Part shown: piece by piece, positions 10,518-22,267 of the stretch | Position numbering within the stretch: position 1 is the first letter of the stretch | Layout: the number at the start of each line of letters is the position of its first letter | NCBI GenBank assembly: GCA_033239525.1 | Contig: BSYO01000024.1 | Coordinates: forward strand, 9,261,991 to 9,325,990 | Direction: 5' to 3' | DNA from: Nepenthes gracilis | Lineage: Eukaryota; Streptophyta; Magnoliopsida; Caryophyllales; Nepenthaceae | Length of the DNA stretch: 64,000 nucleotides | Translations under genes and position numbers: made by a program | The notes under the pieces: model-generated | Seen by the model: only the letters and a program-made list of their open reading frames with translations | What the model was told of the DNA's origin: nothing | The model's database searches: none

Positions 10518-12362
10518 TCAAAAATTTATCTCCCCCTTTTTGTCACGAATGGCCAAGGGGTAATGTAACTCACTTTTCTTAACCCAAACTTGTCTCACTG
10601 AATGCACTATTGTATTCAAGTTTTTAACCTGTGCATCCAAATGTTGAAGGTGATCAACAAGTTTATTCACGTTAAGCCCTAGTTTTTGGTTGTGCAAAGG
10701 ATTCATGGTGTAGCACCTTGGGCGAATGTGACCAACTTTCCCACATGCATGACAGGTAGGCACAAACTTAGGGGTGGGAGCAGTGTTCATAGCCTTGTGA
10801 GTACCTAGATTAGTTGAGTCAAATTTATTGTTTACACATTGAGGCACGGCCTTAATGACTTTGGGTATGTAGGCATGTTTATGTGAAATTTTTATGGCGG
10901 GAATAAATACAGTTTTAAGTTTCACGTCAGTTTGTACAAAATTTACAACATACCCCAAACCCTATTTATTTTCACCACATTTTCCCAATCCGAGCATGTG
11001 ATCTAATTTTGTGGACCCATTCAAGAATTATTTTAAATCTTTTCTCGTGGCCTCCAGTTCAGATTCCAAGGTCGTGATTTGTTCAGAATATGAGATTTTC
11101 AAATTCTCAAATTCTTGGCGTTTAGTATCAACATTGGATTGTAGAGATATTTTTTCTTTTTCCAACTCATTGATCATATTATTTAGGGTTCTATTTAATT
11201 TCTTAACTTTCAAATATTCCCTAAATAATTTATTGTAAGCTTCTTGAAGGCCATCAAATTCAGCTTCTGATTCGGCCTCAGAATCATCAGATCGATTAAT
11301 GTTCTCTACAGAATTGTCACCCATTGAGGTCATAAAGGCCATGTACTTGACCGGCCCATTTTCAGAACATGTTTCACCCTCTTCTTCTTCGTTATCGCTT
11401 AGGGTAACATTAGCTTTAAAAGTTTGACCTTGTTGGCGTTTAAGGTTTGGGCATTCAGCCCGATAGTGGCCAAAGCCTTTACACTCATGACATTAGACGC
11501 CTTGGGTAGTTTTTGATTTAGAGTCCTTACTCTCACGTTGGTCCTTCTTCTCAAATTTATGTGATCGTTTTAAGTCCACATCCAATTTTTCTGATGATGA
11601 GTTATTTTTCTTTAAGAATTTTTTAAAATTCTTAACAAATAATGCAAAATCATCATCGCTATATGAGTCTTCATCAGAGTCCCGATTTTGCTCTTCCCTA
11701 CTAGATTTTAAGGCAATTGATTTTTATTTCTTTGATTGAGGCAAGATGAGCTCATAAGTTTGTAGGGACCCTACAAGTTCTTCAATTTTTAATTTATCTA
11801 CATCTTTGCTCTCTTCAATCGCCGTCACTTTGGATCTAAATCGTTCAGGAAGTGATCTAAGAACTTTTCTCACAATCCTATTTTTCGAAATTCGTTCTCC
11901 TAAATTAAATGTAGAATTTACAATATCATTCAATTGAGCATAGAACTCATCAAAGGTCTCATCATCTTTCATTTTTATTTCTTTGAATCTAGTGGTGAGC
12001 ATTTGCAATTTTGAATTTTTCACTAGTTTCGTCCCTTCGTGAGTAATTTTAAGAATGTCTCATACATCTTTAGAGGTCTCACACATTGAAATTCGTTTAA
12101 ACTCATCGGGAGACACAGCCATGAAAATAGCATGTAACCCCTTACTATTCCAATTACATGCATCAAGTTCCTCTTTGGTCCATGAAGATAGGGCTTTGGG
12201 TTCGTTGCCCGAGGAACTAGTAGGTGGAGTCCACCCAACTTGGGTACGTGTCCAAACACGCTCATCTAAAGATTTAAGGAAGGCTCTCATCCGGACCTTC
12301 CAATAGGCATAGTTACTCCCATCAAAATAGGGAGGAATGGAGAGTGATCCACTCGTGTACAT
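10518..12362 (-). pseudogene. gag: gag of the TR-GAG element (single frame, about five stops)
   Basis: The reading starts at ATG 12362, 29 nt after the PBS, and stays in one frame for about 615 codons to 10518. Stops interrupt it near 12060, 11724, 11494, 11028 and 10960, with no frameshift. N terminus: YFDGSNYAYWKVRMRAFLKS, typical of Copia Gag (DUF4219), followed by a UBN2-like region (LTTRFKEIKMKDDETFDEFY). Two CCHC zinc knuckles follow, CHECKGFGHYRAEC (about residues 290-304) and CHACGKVGHIRPRC (about 540-553), with a coiled coil between them (KVKKLNRTLNNMINELEKE). Gag packages the RNA into virus-like particles. Two knuckles and a long coiled coil fit a Sirevirus-type Gag. The frame ends without entering any protease, so Pol has been lost cleanly. 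Confidence 0.85.
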
Positions 12363-12390
12363 CTAGATCGGGGGTCGCGGATCGGGGTAA

Positions 12391-12403
12391 GTCTTTGATA
12401 CCA
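12391..12403 (-). other. Primer binding site, initiator Met-tRNA
   Basis: Minus-strand TGGTATCAAAGAC begins 2 nt inside the 5' LTR end. It matches the common plant TGGTATCAGAGC site except for one base within the core. Confidence 0.85.
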
Positions 12404-12405
12404 AT

Positions 12406-13419
12406 TAAAAAAGCACGTTTTGTGCTATCGTGTTTCGACCCCGTTACAAGTATAAGCGGAAGCAAAATAAATAAATTAAATATTCGATACACGTAAGGGA
12501 TATTTAACTCTAGATGTAAACGGAACTAATAAGTATGCACAATATTAACAACAATGAGCAATAATAATAAAGGTGCGATTTTTGGTGACGAAGTGAAAAC
12601 TCGATACCACCGGTATCGAGAAAAACACTCCGGGCTTCAATGGCCAGGGAAGCAATGCACTATGAAAATCAACTTACAGACCGGGTGGTAACGACTTGCT
12701 AACCTAGCCGACTTACTCCCGTCACGTGATCCCTACCAAGGAACTCCTTGGATTTGCCCGCGGCAATGGAACCGGACACCTTCCGATCTTCACGTCAATC
12801 TTCACTCGAACCACTTGAATTTCCAATCATGAACGAGTCTCCTTCTTCACGAACCAAAGTCTCCAACAATGGTGGAAGGATGAAGGTTTGAATGGAAAAA
12901 GAGAAAGAAAAATAATGGGAAACCTCTTTAGATTATGAAGCTCAAGGTAATATTTTTTGGATTTCTCAGGAGAAGCTAAAACAATTGAAGCATGTAAAGC
13001 TTTCTTCTCAAGCCTTAATGGCTGCACCAGATTTTCAGAGAGGCTGTGGCGTGCTTAGGGTTTGAAGAAAAGAAGGTATGAATTTATAGTGGAGCCAAAA
13101 TCGCATTCAAAAATTCTGCCCGTTGGGCCGCCGCTCGAACGGAGCTCGAGCACGCGGCGAGCGGCTGGAGGGCGAGCAGTGAGCGGGCGACATTCTGGTT
13201 TATCGGCTCGAGCGGATATCGAGCAGGAAGCGAGCGGCCCCCATTCTGGTTTATGCGCTCGAGCAGCTAGCGGGCTCCAGGCGAGCGGGCGGACTTTGGA
13301 CGGGCTCGAGCGCGTGGAGGGCGGACCGAACGGATTTTAACCCGACAACCCACAACCCGACATCAATATAATAATACATATGGTCACGGAATATGCCAAT
13401 TGGACAAATGTCTCTAACA
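12406..13419 (-). repeat. 5' LTR of the TR-GAG element
   Basis: 1014 bp, minus orientation: starts TGTTAGAGAC (13419) and ends at 12406, where the terminal CA has become TA. A TATAAATTC box on the minus strand at about 13079-13087 lies downstream of the CTCGAG-rich GC island (13125-13325), so the island is in U3. The interior aligns throughout with 9023-10065. Confidence 0.88.
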
Positions 13420-14437
13420 AGTTTAATTGTAATTTTTTTAATTGTATAATGGCTATATACAAGTTCATTGGTTCTAAAAAATAATATATATTTTTTTAAA
13501 AATATTTAGTTAATTCAATAATATTTCTATAAATTACTTAAATTAGCTTAGGTGATATAGTATTTTGATTGTAGAAGATTGTTAAAATAGACCGAAAGGT
13601 GACGAAGTGCCTAACAACAGGGAAATAAAATTTTATTATGTTAGAAAGTAAAATTTATTTTTTTATAGTTCAATTTGTTTTATTTATATAATGTCTTGAA
13701 TTACTCATTCAAAAATAAAAATATTTTGATAAATAAAATAATATATATATTTTAAAAATTTTTCATATTAGGAGAATAATATGTAAAATATCTTCAATAG
13801 AAAGATTAATAATGTAATATGCATATTTTGTATAAAATAATTCATTATTTAAAATTAAAAAATATAATTTAAATAAAAAATTACATTTATATTATCAAAT
13901 ATAATAAAACAAATAGAAGATAATTTATTATGTTATGGATATACAACACTAGTTAAAAAATATAAAATTTTATTTATTAATTTTAAAATTAATTCTTATT
14001 TAAATTATAAAAAAATAAAAAATATTATTTTATTTAATATTTTAAAAAATCTTTTAAATTAAGTAAAATAAATATCCTTAAATTTTCTAGGCTGGTACCA
14101 AATAATAAAAATATTATTTCAATTTGATTTAATGATAATCATTATTTCTAATATTTTTCTCATGTGTTGTTCAAGTATTTGGTACACGAAAAACTTTAAT
14201 AAGTATTATTTCTTTACATTTTTTTAAACGGTCTACTCTTAGTGATTAATTAATTTAATTTTAAAAAAATTATAATAAATATTTTCTAGGGTTTGGCAGA
14301 AATGTGAACAATGGTATATAAAATAGATTATAATTATGATATTTTATAATTACTATTGGTTTGTGGCATAGCTTCTATAAGAGCATTAAAATAATTTTTA
14401 AAACTTTATTTACTGCTAAAACTAGAAAAATTAATAC
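13420..14437 (+). repeat. AT-rich dispersed repeat, copy 1, right part (cut by gap)
   Basis: It continues copy 1 after the TR-GAG insertion. It aligns with 48500-49021 and 50266-51010; shared blocks include TTAATTTTAAAATTAATTCT, a CAAGTA-TTTAAAACTTT-ATAAGTATTAT region and AATTACTATTGGTTTGTGGC near the gap. Non-coding. Its right end is lost in the N gap. Confidence 0.6.
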
Positions 14438-14537
14438 NNNNNNNNNNNNNNNNNNNNNNNNNNNNNNNNNNNNNNNNNNNNNNNNNNNNNNNNNNNNNNN
14501 NNNNNNNNNNNNNNNNNNNNNNNNNNNNNNNNNNNNN
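14438..14537. other. Assembly gap (100 N)
   Basis: Exactly 100 N, the usual placeholder for a gap of unknown size. Left of it lies AT-rich repeat copy 1. Right of it, the sequence starts inside the gag of Copia-1. The gap must therefore hide at least the 5' LTR and most of gag of Copia-1. Confidence 0.95.
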
Positions 14538-14540
14538 ATG

Positions 14541-17500
14541 GCGTGGTGACTTTGGAGATGGCCAAAGGAGCTATGCTGAACGAGGAAGTGAGATAGCATT
14601 ATCAGGGTATGTCCACCTCTCAGCACTCCGAAGTCCTTGTCACTGAATCAAAGGGAAGGAGCCGAGGACGTGGCCCAAAGTCTGAAGACAAAGGGCGAAG
14701 TAAGTCACGTTTTCGGTACCAAGATATGGAGTGTCACCATTGTGGCAAGAACGGCCATATCAAGAAATTTTGTTATAAGTGAAAGTGTAAAAACGCTGGA
14801 AAGCTGAGGTGTAAAAAGAGACGAGGCGAGGAAGAGTCCTCGGTCTCTGTTGTTACAGGAGGTGACCTCCTTTTGGCCTGCGAGTCTGAGGACTCTGTAA
14901 GCGTGGTCGTGCAGGCTTATGACTGGATGGTGGATTTTGGCGCATCCATCCACGTTACTTCCAAGAGAGAGCTGTTCTCCACTTACACTCCGTGTGCCCT
15001 AGGAGTGTTGAGAATGGGCAACATGGAGACGTCCGAGATCATTGGACAAGGCGACGTTTCCTTGATGACGAACAGTGGAGCCCGACTGATTTTGAGGGAC
15101 GTCCGACACGTCCCCGATATTCGTATGAATATTATCTCAGTAGGACGGCTGGATGATGAAGGCTACTACAGCGTCTTTTGTAACGGTAGTTTCAAGTTGA
15201 CAAAGGGCTCCATGGTGGTTGCCCGAGGTGTAAAGGCCTCAGGCCTTTATGCGTTGAAAGCCCAGGCCGAGGTGGCAGAGGTGAATGCCACAAGAAGTGT
15301 GGAGTCATCGAGCCTGTGGCACAAAAGGCTCGGACACATGAGTGAGCGTGGCATGAGTCATCTCGCCAAGAAGGGTCTCATCCTGGAGACGGATGGAGAC
15401 AGGCCGAGGACCTGCCCTCACTGCATGGCGGGGAAGCAATGCAGAGTCTCCTTTCAAGGAGACGTATCTTCCAGGAGGTCCGAGATCCTAGAGCTCGTCC
15501 ACACGGATGTGTGTGGTCCCCTACCGGAAAAGTCTTTTAGAGGAGCACAATAATTTGTCTCCTTTATTGATGATTGCTCGAGAAAACTGTGGGTGTTTCC
15601 TCTGAAGACTAAGGATCAGGTCGCGGAAACTTTTGAGCAGTTTCATGTCCTCATTGAGTGTGAGACCGGGAGGAGGTTGAAGGCCGTCCAGAGCGACAAC
15701 GGCGGAGAATACGTTGGGACGTTTAATGCCTATTGCAGAGCTTGCGGCATCAGACATCAGAGAACTCCACCGAAGATACCACATTTGAATGGCGTGGCCG
15801 AGAGGATGAATCGCACCGTGATGGAAAGGGTCAGGTGCATGTTGTCCGAGTCCAGGCTTCTGGGATCCTTTTGGTCGGAGGCCTTAAAGGCAGCCGCCCA
15901 CATGATCAACCGGTCGCCCAGTAAGCCTCTGGACTGAAAAGTTTCAGAGAAGATTTGGACCAGGAAGGAGCCAGCATACAACCATCTTTGGACATTTGGC
16001 TGCAATGCCTTTGTTCATATTTCGAGAGATGAAAGGAGTAAGTTGGAGCAAAAAACAAAGCAATGTGTCTTTCTGGGCTATGGCGAGGACGAACTTGGGT
16101 ATAGGCTCTATGACCCAAAGAAAATGAAGCTGGTCTGGTCCCGAGATGTGGTCTTTGTTGAGGAAGAGACCATCGATGATATTGGGAGAGAGAAGAAGTC
16201 TCAACTCAATACTTCCTGGACGGACAGAGTTGATGTTGATGCTGTCCGTCCAGTGCCTTTTGAGTCTGATGTTAGCGGATCAAGAGTGGTTGGCAACCAT
16301 GGGGAGGCGGTTCTAGCACCTCATGAAGATCAAGTCGAAGATCTGGCCCCTCAACAGGCCAAGGTGGCTCCTGTGAGACGGTCGTCCAGGGAGAGACGTC
16401 CGTCCATCTGCCTTCCAGCAAGTGAGTTCGTCCTCCTCACTGATGCTGGAGAACCAGAAGATTTTGGTGATGCCATGTACAGCGCTCAAAAGGATACATG
16501 GTTTGAGGCCATGAAGGAGGAAATTGCCTCTCTTCATGAAAATCATACCTTTGAGTTGGCTAAATTGCCCAAGGGGAAGAAGGCCCTGAAAAACAAGTGG
16601 GTCTTTCGGCTGAAGGCGACCGAGGACACGAGCAAGCCAAGACATAAGGCACGGCTTGTAGTGAAGGGCTTTGGTCAACTCAAGGGTGTTGACTTTAATG
16701 AAATTTTCGCACTTGTTATGAAGATGTCCTCGGTCCGTGTGGTGCTCGGACTAGCAGCGGTTTTGGATTTGGAGATTGAGCAACTGGACGTTCGGATAGC
16801 TTTCTTCCATGGAGATCTTGAGGAAGAAATTTACATGGAGCAACCAATTGCTTTTGAAGTCAAGGGAAAGGAAGGACTGGTTTGTCGTTTGAAGAAGAGT
16901 TTAAATGGATTGAAGCAAGCTCCGAGACAGTGGTACCGGAAGTTTGAGTTTGTTATGGTCGGACGTGAATACCATAAGACTACTTCCGACCACTGTATCT
17001 TTGTCTAGAGATTCTCAGAAAATGACTTCGTTATCCTCCTCCTTTATGTGAATGACATGCTGGTTGTCGGACAGAACAGTGTTCGGATCAAGGAGCTGAA
17101 AGAGCAACTAGGGCAATCTTTCACCATGAAAGACCTAGGACCTGTGAATCAGATTCTGGGGATCAGGATATTTTGCGACCGAGGGGACAAGAAGCTCTGG
17201 CTGTCCCAGGAAGGCTATGTTAAAAAGGTGCTTCAGCGGTTCAACATGAAGAGCTCTAAGCCTGTCAGTACACCTTTGGCCAACCATTTTAGGCTGAGCA
17301 AGCAGTAGTATCCGTCCTCAGACACTGAGAAGGCACGTATGAGTAAGATTCCTTACTCCTCAACCGTTGGTAGCTTGATGTACACGGCCGTGTGTACGCG
17401 GCCGGACATTGCTCATGCAGTTGGCCTTGTGAGCCGATTTCTCTCAAACCCAGGGATGGAGTATTGGTCCGCGGTAAAGTGGATTTTCAGATATCTACGT

Positions 17501-18025
17501 GGGACCTCCAAGACGAGTTTGCAGTTTGGAGAAGAAAAGCCTCAGTTGATTGCATACATGGACACAGACATGGCTGGGGACGTTGATTCTCGAAAATTAA
17601 CATCCGGATACTTCGTGAAATTTGCGGGAGGGGTGGTCTCTGGCAAGTCCAAGTTGTAGAAGTGCGTCGCTCTCTCGACAACGGAAGCAGAGTTTAACGC
17701 CGTGACCGAGGCCTGTAAGAAAATGCTTTGGATGAAGAGGTTCGTCCAAGAATTGGGTTTAAGGCAAGAGACGTACGAGATCCTTTGTGATAGTCAAAGT
17801 GCCATTCACTTGTGTAAAAACTCCTCATTCCATTCGAGGTCAAAGCACATTGACATGCGTTATCATTGGGTGAGAGATGTTTTTGATGATGGGCAGCTAT
17901 CAGTTGGAAAAGTCCGCTCGGATGACAATGGCTCGGACATGTTAACTAAAGTTTTGTCGAAGGAAAAGTTGGAAGCTTGTTGTGACATTGCCGGTCTGAC
18001 TAACTTCACTCCCACTCGGTCGTGA
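14541..18025 (+). pseudogene. Copia-1 gag-pol polyprotein (one frame, stop codons only)
   Basis: One frame runs from the gap to 18025, broken only by stops at 14594, 14780, 15551, 15935, 17006, 17306 and 17657. In order: zinc knuckle CHHCGKNGHIKKFC (about 14735-14775), protease WMVDFGASIHVT at 14927 (the usual D-S/T-G is D-F-G), integrase with the LWHKRLGHMSERG zinc-binding region (about 15320) and D..D..E region (HTDVCGP, QSDNGGEY, NGVAERMNR), RT from NKWVFRLKAT (about 16590), and RNase H ending at TNFTPTRS. The RT catalytic box at 17045-17056 reads YVND, not YVDD, so it would be inactive even without stops. The lineage call (Tork/TNT1-like) comes from overall similarity of these motifs. Confidence 0.88.
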
Positions 18026-18034
18026 GGGGAAGTT

Positions 18035-18826
18035 TGTTGGGGTCACTCCCTCGTAGCACTTATGTCTGCGGACTCATGAGGTGGAAAAGGTCACGGACTT
18101 TCTTGAGTGGTCTGAGAAGCCTGTCATAATGGACGATGACTCATTAGAGGCGTCATGTCCGAGATGTTGCTGAGGACATGGACAAGGACCCTAAAAGGGT
18201 AGACATTGACTCTCTCTCCGTAGGCCTGCTGTAGCCACATTTTGTAGGTGGGTAGTTGACCCACTCTGATTGGGTGTGGAGGCGGCTGCAACTTCCAAGG
18301 GTGTCAGGCTTGCCATTTTAGCACGCCGAGCGTGCGCCTGTCATGGCAGGCCTAGGCGGCATGGTCTTGCCACCCTAATGCCAGTAGGGTGGCCGGGTGA
18401 CCACTAGACCCTTTGTGTATATAAAGGCTTATGTGCCCTTGCTCATAATGCATCAAGAGCAGCCGTGAGTCTTGGAGTGCTTGTGCCGTGTCTTTGAGAG
18501 CAGACTTAGAGTGAGCCTTGAGAGAGCTGTGGGCAAGCCTTGTTTGTAAAGATAGAGTGAGAAACACTTTTTGAGAGAGATTGTACACTTGAGATTATTT
18601 TCTTTTTGTTTGAGCTTGTATAGCTAACATACTTGCAAATAATCCTTTTTACAGTATATTCTCTGGTGGTTTTTCCCTTGGTTGAAGAAGGGTTCTCCAC
18701 GTTAAAATCTCGTGTGTCTTCTCCTGTTTTCTATCTCTACTTTTGGCTGTCCGTCTGAGAGCTCTGCTCTGTGTTGCCGTCTTAATATTTTGTCCGCTCG
18801 GTCACCGTGCCTTCCTTTTTTGCGCC
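18035..18826 (+). repeat. 3' LTR of Copia-1
   Basis: Starts TGTTGGGGTCACTCCC right after the PPT, and matches the start of the Copia-2 LTRs (TGTTCTGGTCACTCCC). It contains a TATA box and ends at about 18810-18830, where Athila reading resumes. No 5' partner is present because of the gap. Confidence 0.8.
18418..18426 (+). promoter_or_regulatory. LTR TATA box of Copia-1
   Basis: TATATAAAG about 385 bp into the LTR, followed by a GC-mixed leader. Typical of the U3/R border. Confidence 0.6.
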
Positions 18827-19795
18827 AATAGGTCATATAGTGGTTTAGACATTATTAATAATTTGTGTGAATCTTCTGTAGGATACAACATGAACTAGGA
18901 ATGATCTAACATCTTTAATAGTTTTATGGATCAACCTCAATTTCCCAAGAAGAGAAAACATTCCGAACACAATGCCTAAAGATACCATGAAATGGCACTT
19001 AAAATTTAACGCAAGGTTCTTCAATTTCAACGAGACAACTCTTGAAAGATGCTCATCATGTAATAAATACCTCCCTAGTCGTATCATTAAAGATACTTAT
19101 CATGTACATCTAAAAGGTGATAGGGGCATTACCCAGTTTGAAATTGACACTCTGCAGAAATATATGTGCCAAAGGTACAAACAATAGCTGCCTTATCCTG
19201 GCCTTCTAAACCAATTTCTGTTTGGTAATATCAAGAATAACCATTGAGAAGGCAAACAAATATGACCTATCACTCTCTCCGAGATTTGGTTAAGAAAAAT
19301 GGTCTTTGTGGTAGCAACATCTAATTTTCTGTAGTCAATTCATGTTTATCATCCCAATTATCTATTCAGTAGGAACTAATTTTCCCATTTTATTGTTCAT
19401 TATTAAGATGTGTGATTATTCAGGAACTGCCTGCATTAGACTAACTCATCACTAACAAAAATTGGAGAGATAATAACACATCTAATAGTTTCTAAATTTC
19501 ATTTTTAGACAGTGGGGTTAAGCCTACGTTGGGGTCTCTATGAGCTTTAATTCCTTCCTCCAAATTAATTTTATGAAAACTAATCAGAGAACTAATTTAT
19601 GCCCTTAAGATCAGCTATTAGTCTATCTAGTAGCAGATTTATGCTCATTCAAGATATTACTTAGTCAAACTCCTAGAGATGCCTTAGTTCTAAAGAAATA
19701 ATAACCGAAAAGGTATTAACCAGTCCTAAAAATATATGCTTTAGACGTTAGGGGACGACTTTAACTCCAATTCAGGGGCTTTGATCCATAAAGTT
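18827..19795 (-). pseudogene. Athila-type Gypsy reverse transcriptase fragment
   Basis: The minus-strand reading, across several frames, gives recognisable Athila/Tat-branch RT. From high to low coordinate: KAPELELKSSPNV (about 19780), IADLKGIS-like and HKINLEEGIKAHRDP (about 19560-19620), KLLD (about 19510), CLLNGYS and EDQDKAAIVCTFGT (about 19170-19250), MMSIFQELSR (about 19050), NFKCHFMVSLGIVFG (about 18990), VRSFLVHVVSYRRF (about 18890) and SKPLYDLLAQK (about 18815-18845). Many stops and frameshifts. The reading stops where the Copia-1 LTR begins, so RNase H and integrase are missing here. It pairs with the gag-PR piece at 29612-30900. Confidence 0.75.
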
Positions 19796-21660
19796 TTTAC
19801 TTTTCACACATAATGGATATAACATTATAGTATTTTAATTCGAATTTATTAGACTCTTGATCCAAGTAGGTTATTAATAGAGGTAATTAATGAGCTAACG
19901 ATAATTTATGAAGTTAATAGATGACAGGCGAGCTAAGATTTGTTTAATGAGAGAGGCCAAACATATTGGATTTGCAAAGACATCTAAGAGGTACTTCGGC
20001 AATTTTTACATCAATAGTCAATAATTAAATTAGTGCATAGAATATTAATAATAGGCAATGGGGCTTTAATACGTGTTTAGAGTATGATTAATTAAAAAGG
20101 AGTGGAAACAAAAGAATTAGAGAGATAATTATATGAACAGAATGCTAATTATAATTAACCTTGTGAATGCCTTAATTGCCCTCTAACTCATGTTTCGGCC
20201 GGCCATGCATGCATTTCCATCTTTAATGATTACTCCCATTTGCTGCAGCTTACTATTACCAAGTATTAGAAAGAGAGAGCCAAAGCTTTGCTGCTAGTGC
20301 TTGTTGCTACTGTTTGCTGCTCCCTTTGGCCACTACCTGTTACGTCGAGAGAAGATCAAGGGCAGGCAAGTGATCTCCTTATTTTTTACAAAGCTCTAGT
20401 AAGTGAATTTTTACTCCTCGTCGTTACCAACATGTTGCAAAGTACTTTTCCATGTTTATTGGTTAATATTTAATGGAGTAGGTATAATTGAAAATACCTC
20501 CTGCAATTTATCCTTGGTCTTTGGAAAATCTAGGTTAAATTCTCACATTAAGAATCCTTTGATTATCATATCTTGCGTAAATCGAGTAGAATACAGTGGT
20601 AGGGCCTTGGGAAGATGAGGAACAGGAGCCAATGAAGCAAAATCATTTTTCGAGCCAACTGTTTATACATTTAATAATTTTGTTCATCTCGTGAAATTGC
20701 CACTCTTTCTCTATGATTTGCTCTTTTGATATTAAATTGATGAAATGTCATTTCAGTTGCCCAAGTTATAATAATTGATGATGAATGTGTGTTGATGAAT
20801 ATTGAAATCTGCTCAATTTACCTCTAACTAAGGCTTTGGTTATTTTTTAGGCTAATCGTTCATATTATAAATCAGTATACTCATAACAATTCAATAACCA
20901 TTTTTACACTATGATCTGCTAAGTTTAATATTATACTGACAAAATATAATTTTGATTACCCTTATATATGGCAAGTGATTGACAAAAATATGATGATGAA
21001 CATGAAAACTGGCCCTTGCTGAGGCAACATTGGAACCTCTGTTTCCTTGTTTTACCAATTTGATTTAGTCAATAACCATTATTGTTTATAAAGATTGGTA
21101 GGTTATTTAATTAAACTCAATGTATGTTAGTGATGCCTTGGTACTTGGATACAAGAATATAAATCTCGATTTCCTTGAGTGAATGAAGTAGTGCTTTAGC
21201 TAAACTATCACTTGAAAACCAAGTCAATTCTGATAAAATTGGTGATTTATGAGTTTTACTCGGCAGTGATAAAATAAAATGTATTTTTGTGACCTTAAAA
21301 TAAGATAAATACACTGATGAATCCTAAAAAATTGGATAGAATCTTAAAAGTTTGCATATGAGATAATGTATGAGCACATGCTCGGACGTCCAATGACCTA
21401 ATTGAGTTTCAGTCCAATTTTAGACTTAGTGTTTAGGTGGCATTATTTTTGGGCCATATGGCTTAGTGAGCCATAGCAGGCCTAGTGAAAAGATAAGAGT
21501 CGAGGTTTTAGTTTATTCATGGATTTTTTTTTATTTTCTTGATAATTGTTTCTTTGTATTATTTTAAATTGTGTGCATGACCTTCTTGGTATCCATAGTG
21601 GAGCAAAAGAGATAGTATAAAAATAATATGGTATCAAAGAATATAAAGCCTATAAAATCA
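19796..21660. other. Unassigned DNA inserted in the Athila element, no gene seen
   Basis: AT-rich sequence with short ORFs only. It starts the ~9.8-kb block that separates Athila PR (29.6 kb) from RT (19.8 kb). The block ends read TGATCCA (19812) and, inverted at the far side, TGATCTA (about 29611), but no matching TSD is visible. No domain is recognised. Confidence 0.45.
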
Positions 21661-22240
21661 ATTGTAATATAGTCTACAACAGTTTGATATCTAATCTATA
21701 TCTCGATTGATTAAGGTCTATATTCTTCGAGGGATACTTATAATCTTTTGAATAAGGCTTAATATGATGTTAAAGGATATCATTTTTAGGGATGTTGAGT
21801 TTGACATGTGGATTTGAGATAGGATATTTGTACCCTAAGTGGCATAGATCTTGGTTGGACTATGACAATACGGGTATAACATATTTTATACCCATTGAGA
21901 GCTTATTATGAGAGGATAACAAGAATATTGATTGTATAAATAGAATATTGATTGTAATATAGTCTACAACAGTTTGATATCTAACCTATGTCCCGATTGA
22001 TTAAGGTTTGTATTCTTAGAGGGCTATTTATAATCTTTTAAATAATGCTTAATAAGATGTCAAGGGATATCATTTTCTGGGATGTTGAGTATGATATGTA
22101 GATTTGAGATAGGATATTTGTACCCTAGGTGGCATAGATCTTGGTTGGATTATGAGAATACTGGCATAACATATTTTATACCCATTGAGAGCTTATTATG
22201 AGAGGGTAATGAGAATATTGATTATATAGATTGAGTTTGA
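21661..22240 (+). repeat. Direct tandem duplication, 290-bp unit
   Basis: ATTGTAATATAGTCTACAAC begins at 21661 and again at 21951. The two 290-bp units match nearly throughout, including ATAGGATATTTGTACCCTA and TTTTATACCCATTGAGAGC. Non-coding. The TRIM element inserted just downstream. Confidence 0.85.
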
Positions 22241-22267
22241 TATTTGCACACTAAAGGTGGTAAGTAC

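Larger units (their letters stand above)
9023..13419 (-). mobile_element. Complete GAG-only Sirevirus-like LTR retrotransposon (TR-GAG)
   Basis: Two LTRs (9023-10065 and 12406-13419) bracket a 2.3-kb interior whose only coding region is a minus-strand gag. The PBS (12391-12403) complements initiator Met-tRNA, and a PPT (10066-10077) abuts the 3' LTR. Flanks are GGTTT (9018-9022) and AGTTT (13420-13424), a 5-bp TSD with one change. Known: TR-GAG elements are non-autonomous, keep Gag and borrow Pol; Sireviruses carry serial polypurine tracts. Further PPT-like motifs (CTCCCCCT on +) at about 10384, 10409, 10499 and 10530 fit that lineage. No protease, integrase, RT or RNase H is present between gag and the PPT. 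Confidence 0.85.
14538..18826 (+). mobile_element. Copia-1: Tork/TNT1-like Copia element, 5' part missing
   Basis: After the gap come the gag end, protease, integrase, RT, RNase H, a PPT (GAGGGGAAGTT, 18024-18034) and a 3' LTR. The order PR-IN-RT-RH defines Ty1/Copia. It is close in sequence to Copia-2 (23546-29122). The 3' LTR ends within Athila RT sequence, so it inserted into the Athila-type element. The exact end (about 18810-18830) is blurred. Confidence 0.85.

Noticed and set aside
18972..19187. + strand ORF with CSSCNKYL, possible zinc-binding protein
   Set aside because: The opposite strand reads as Athila RT over the same bases, which explains the conserved look.
20288..20473. Signal-peptide-like reading (LLVLVATVCC..) with a possible GC-type donor
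   Set aside because: It begins at TTG, has no in-frame ATG, and no further exon is recognisable.
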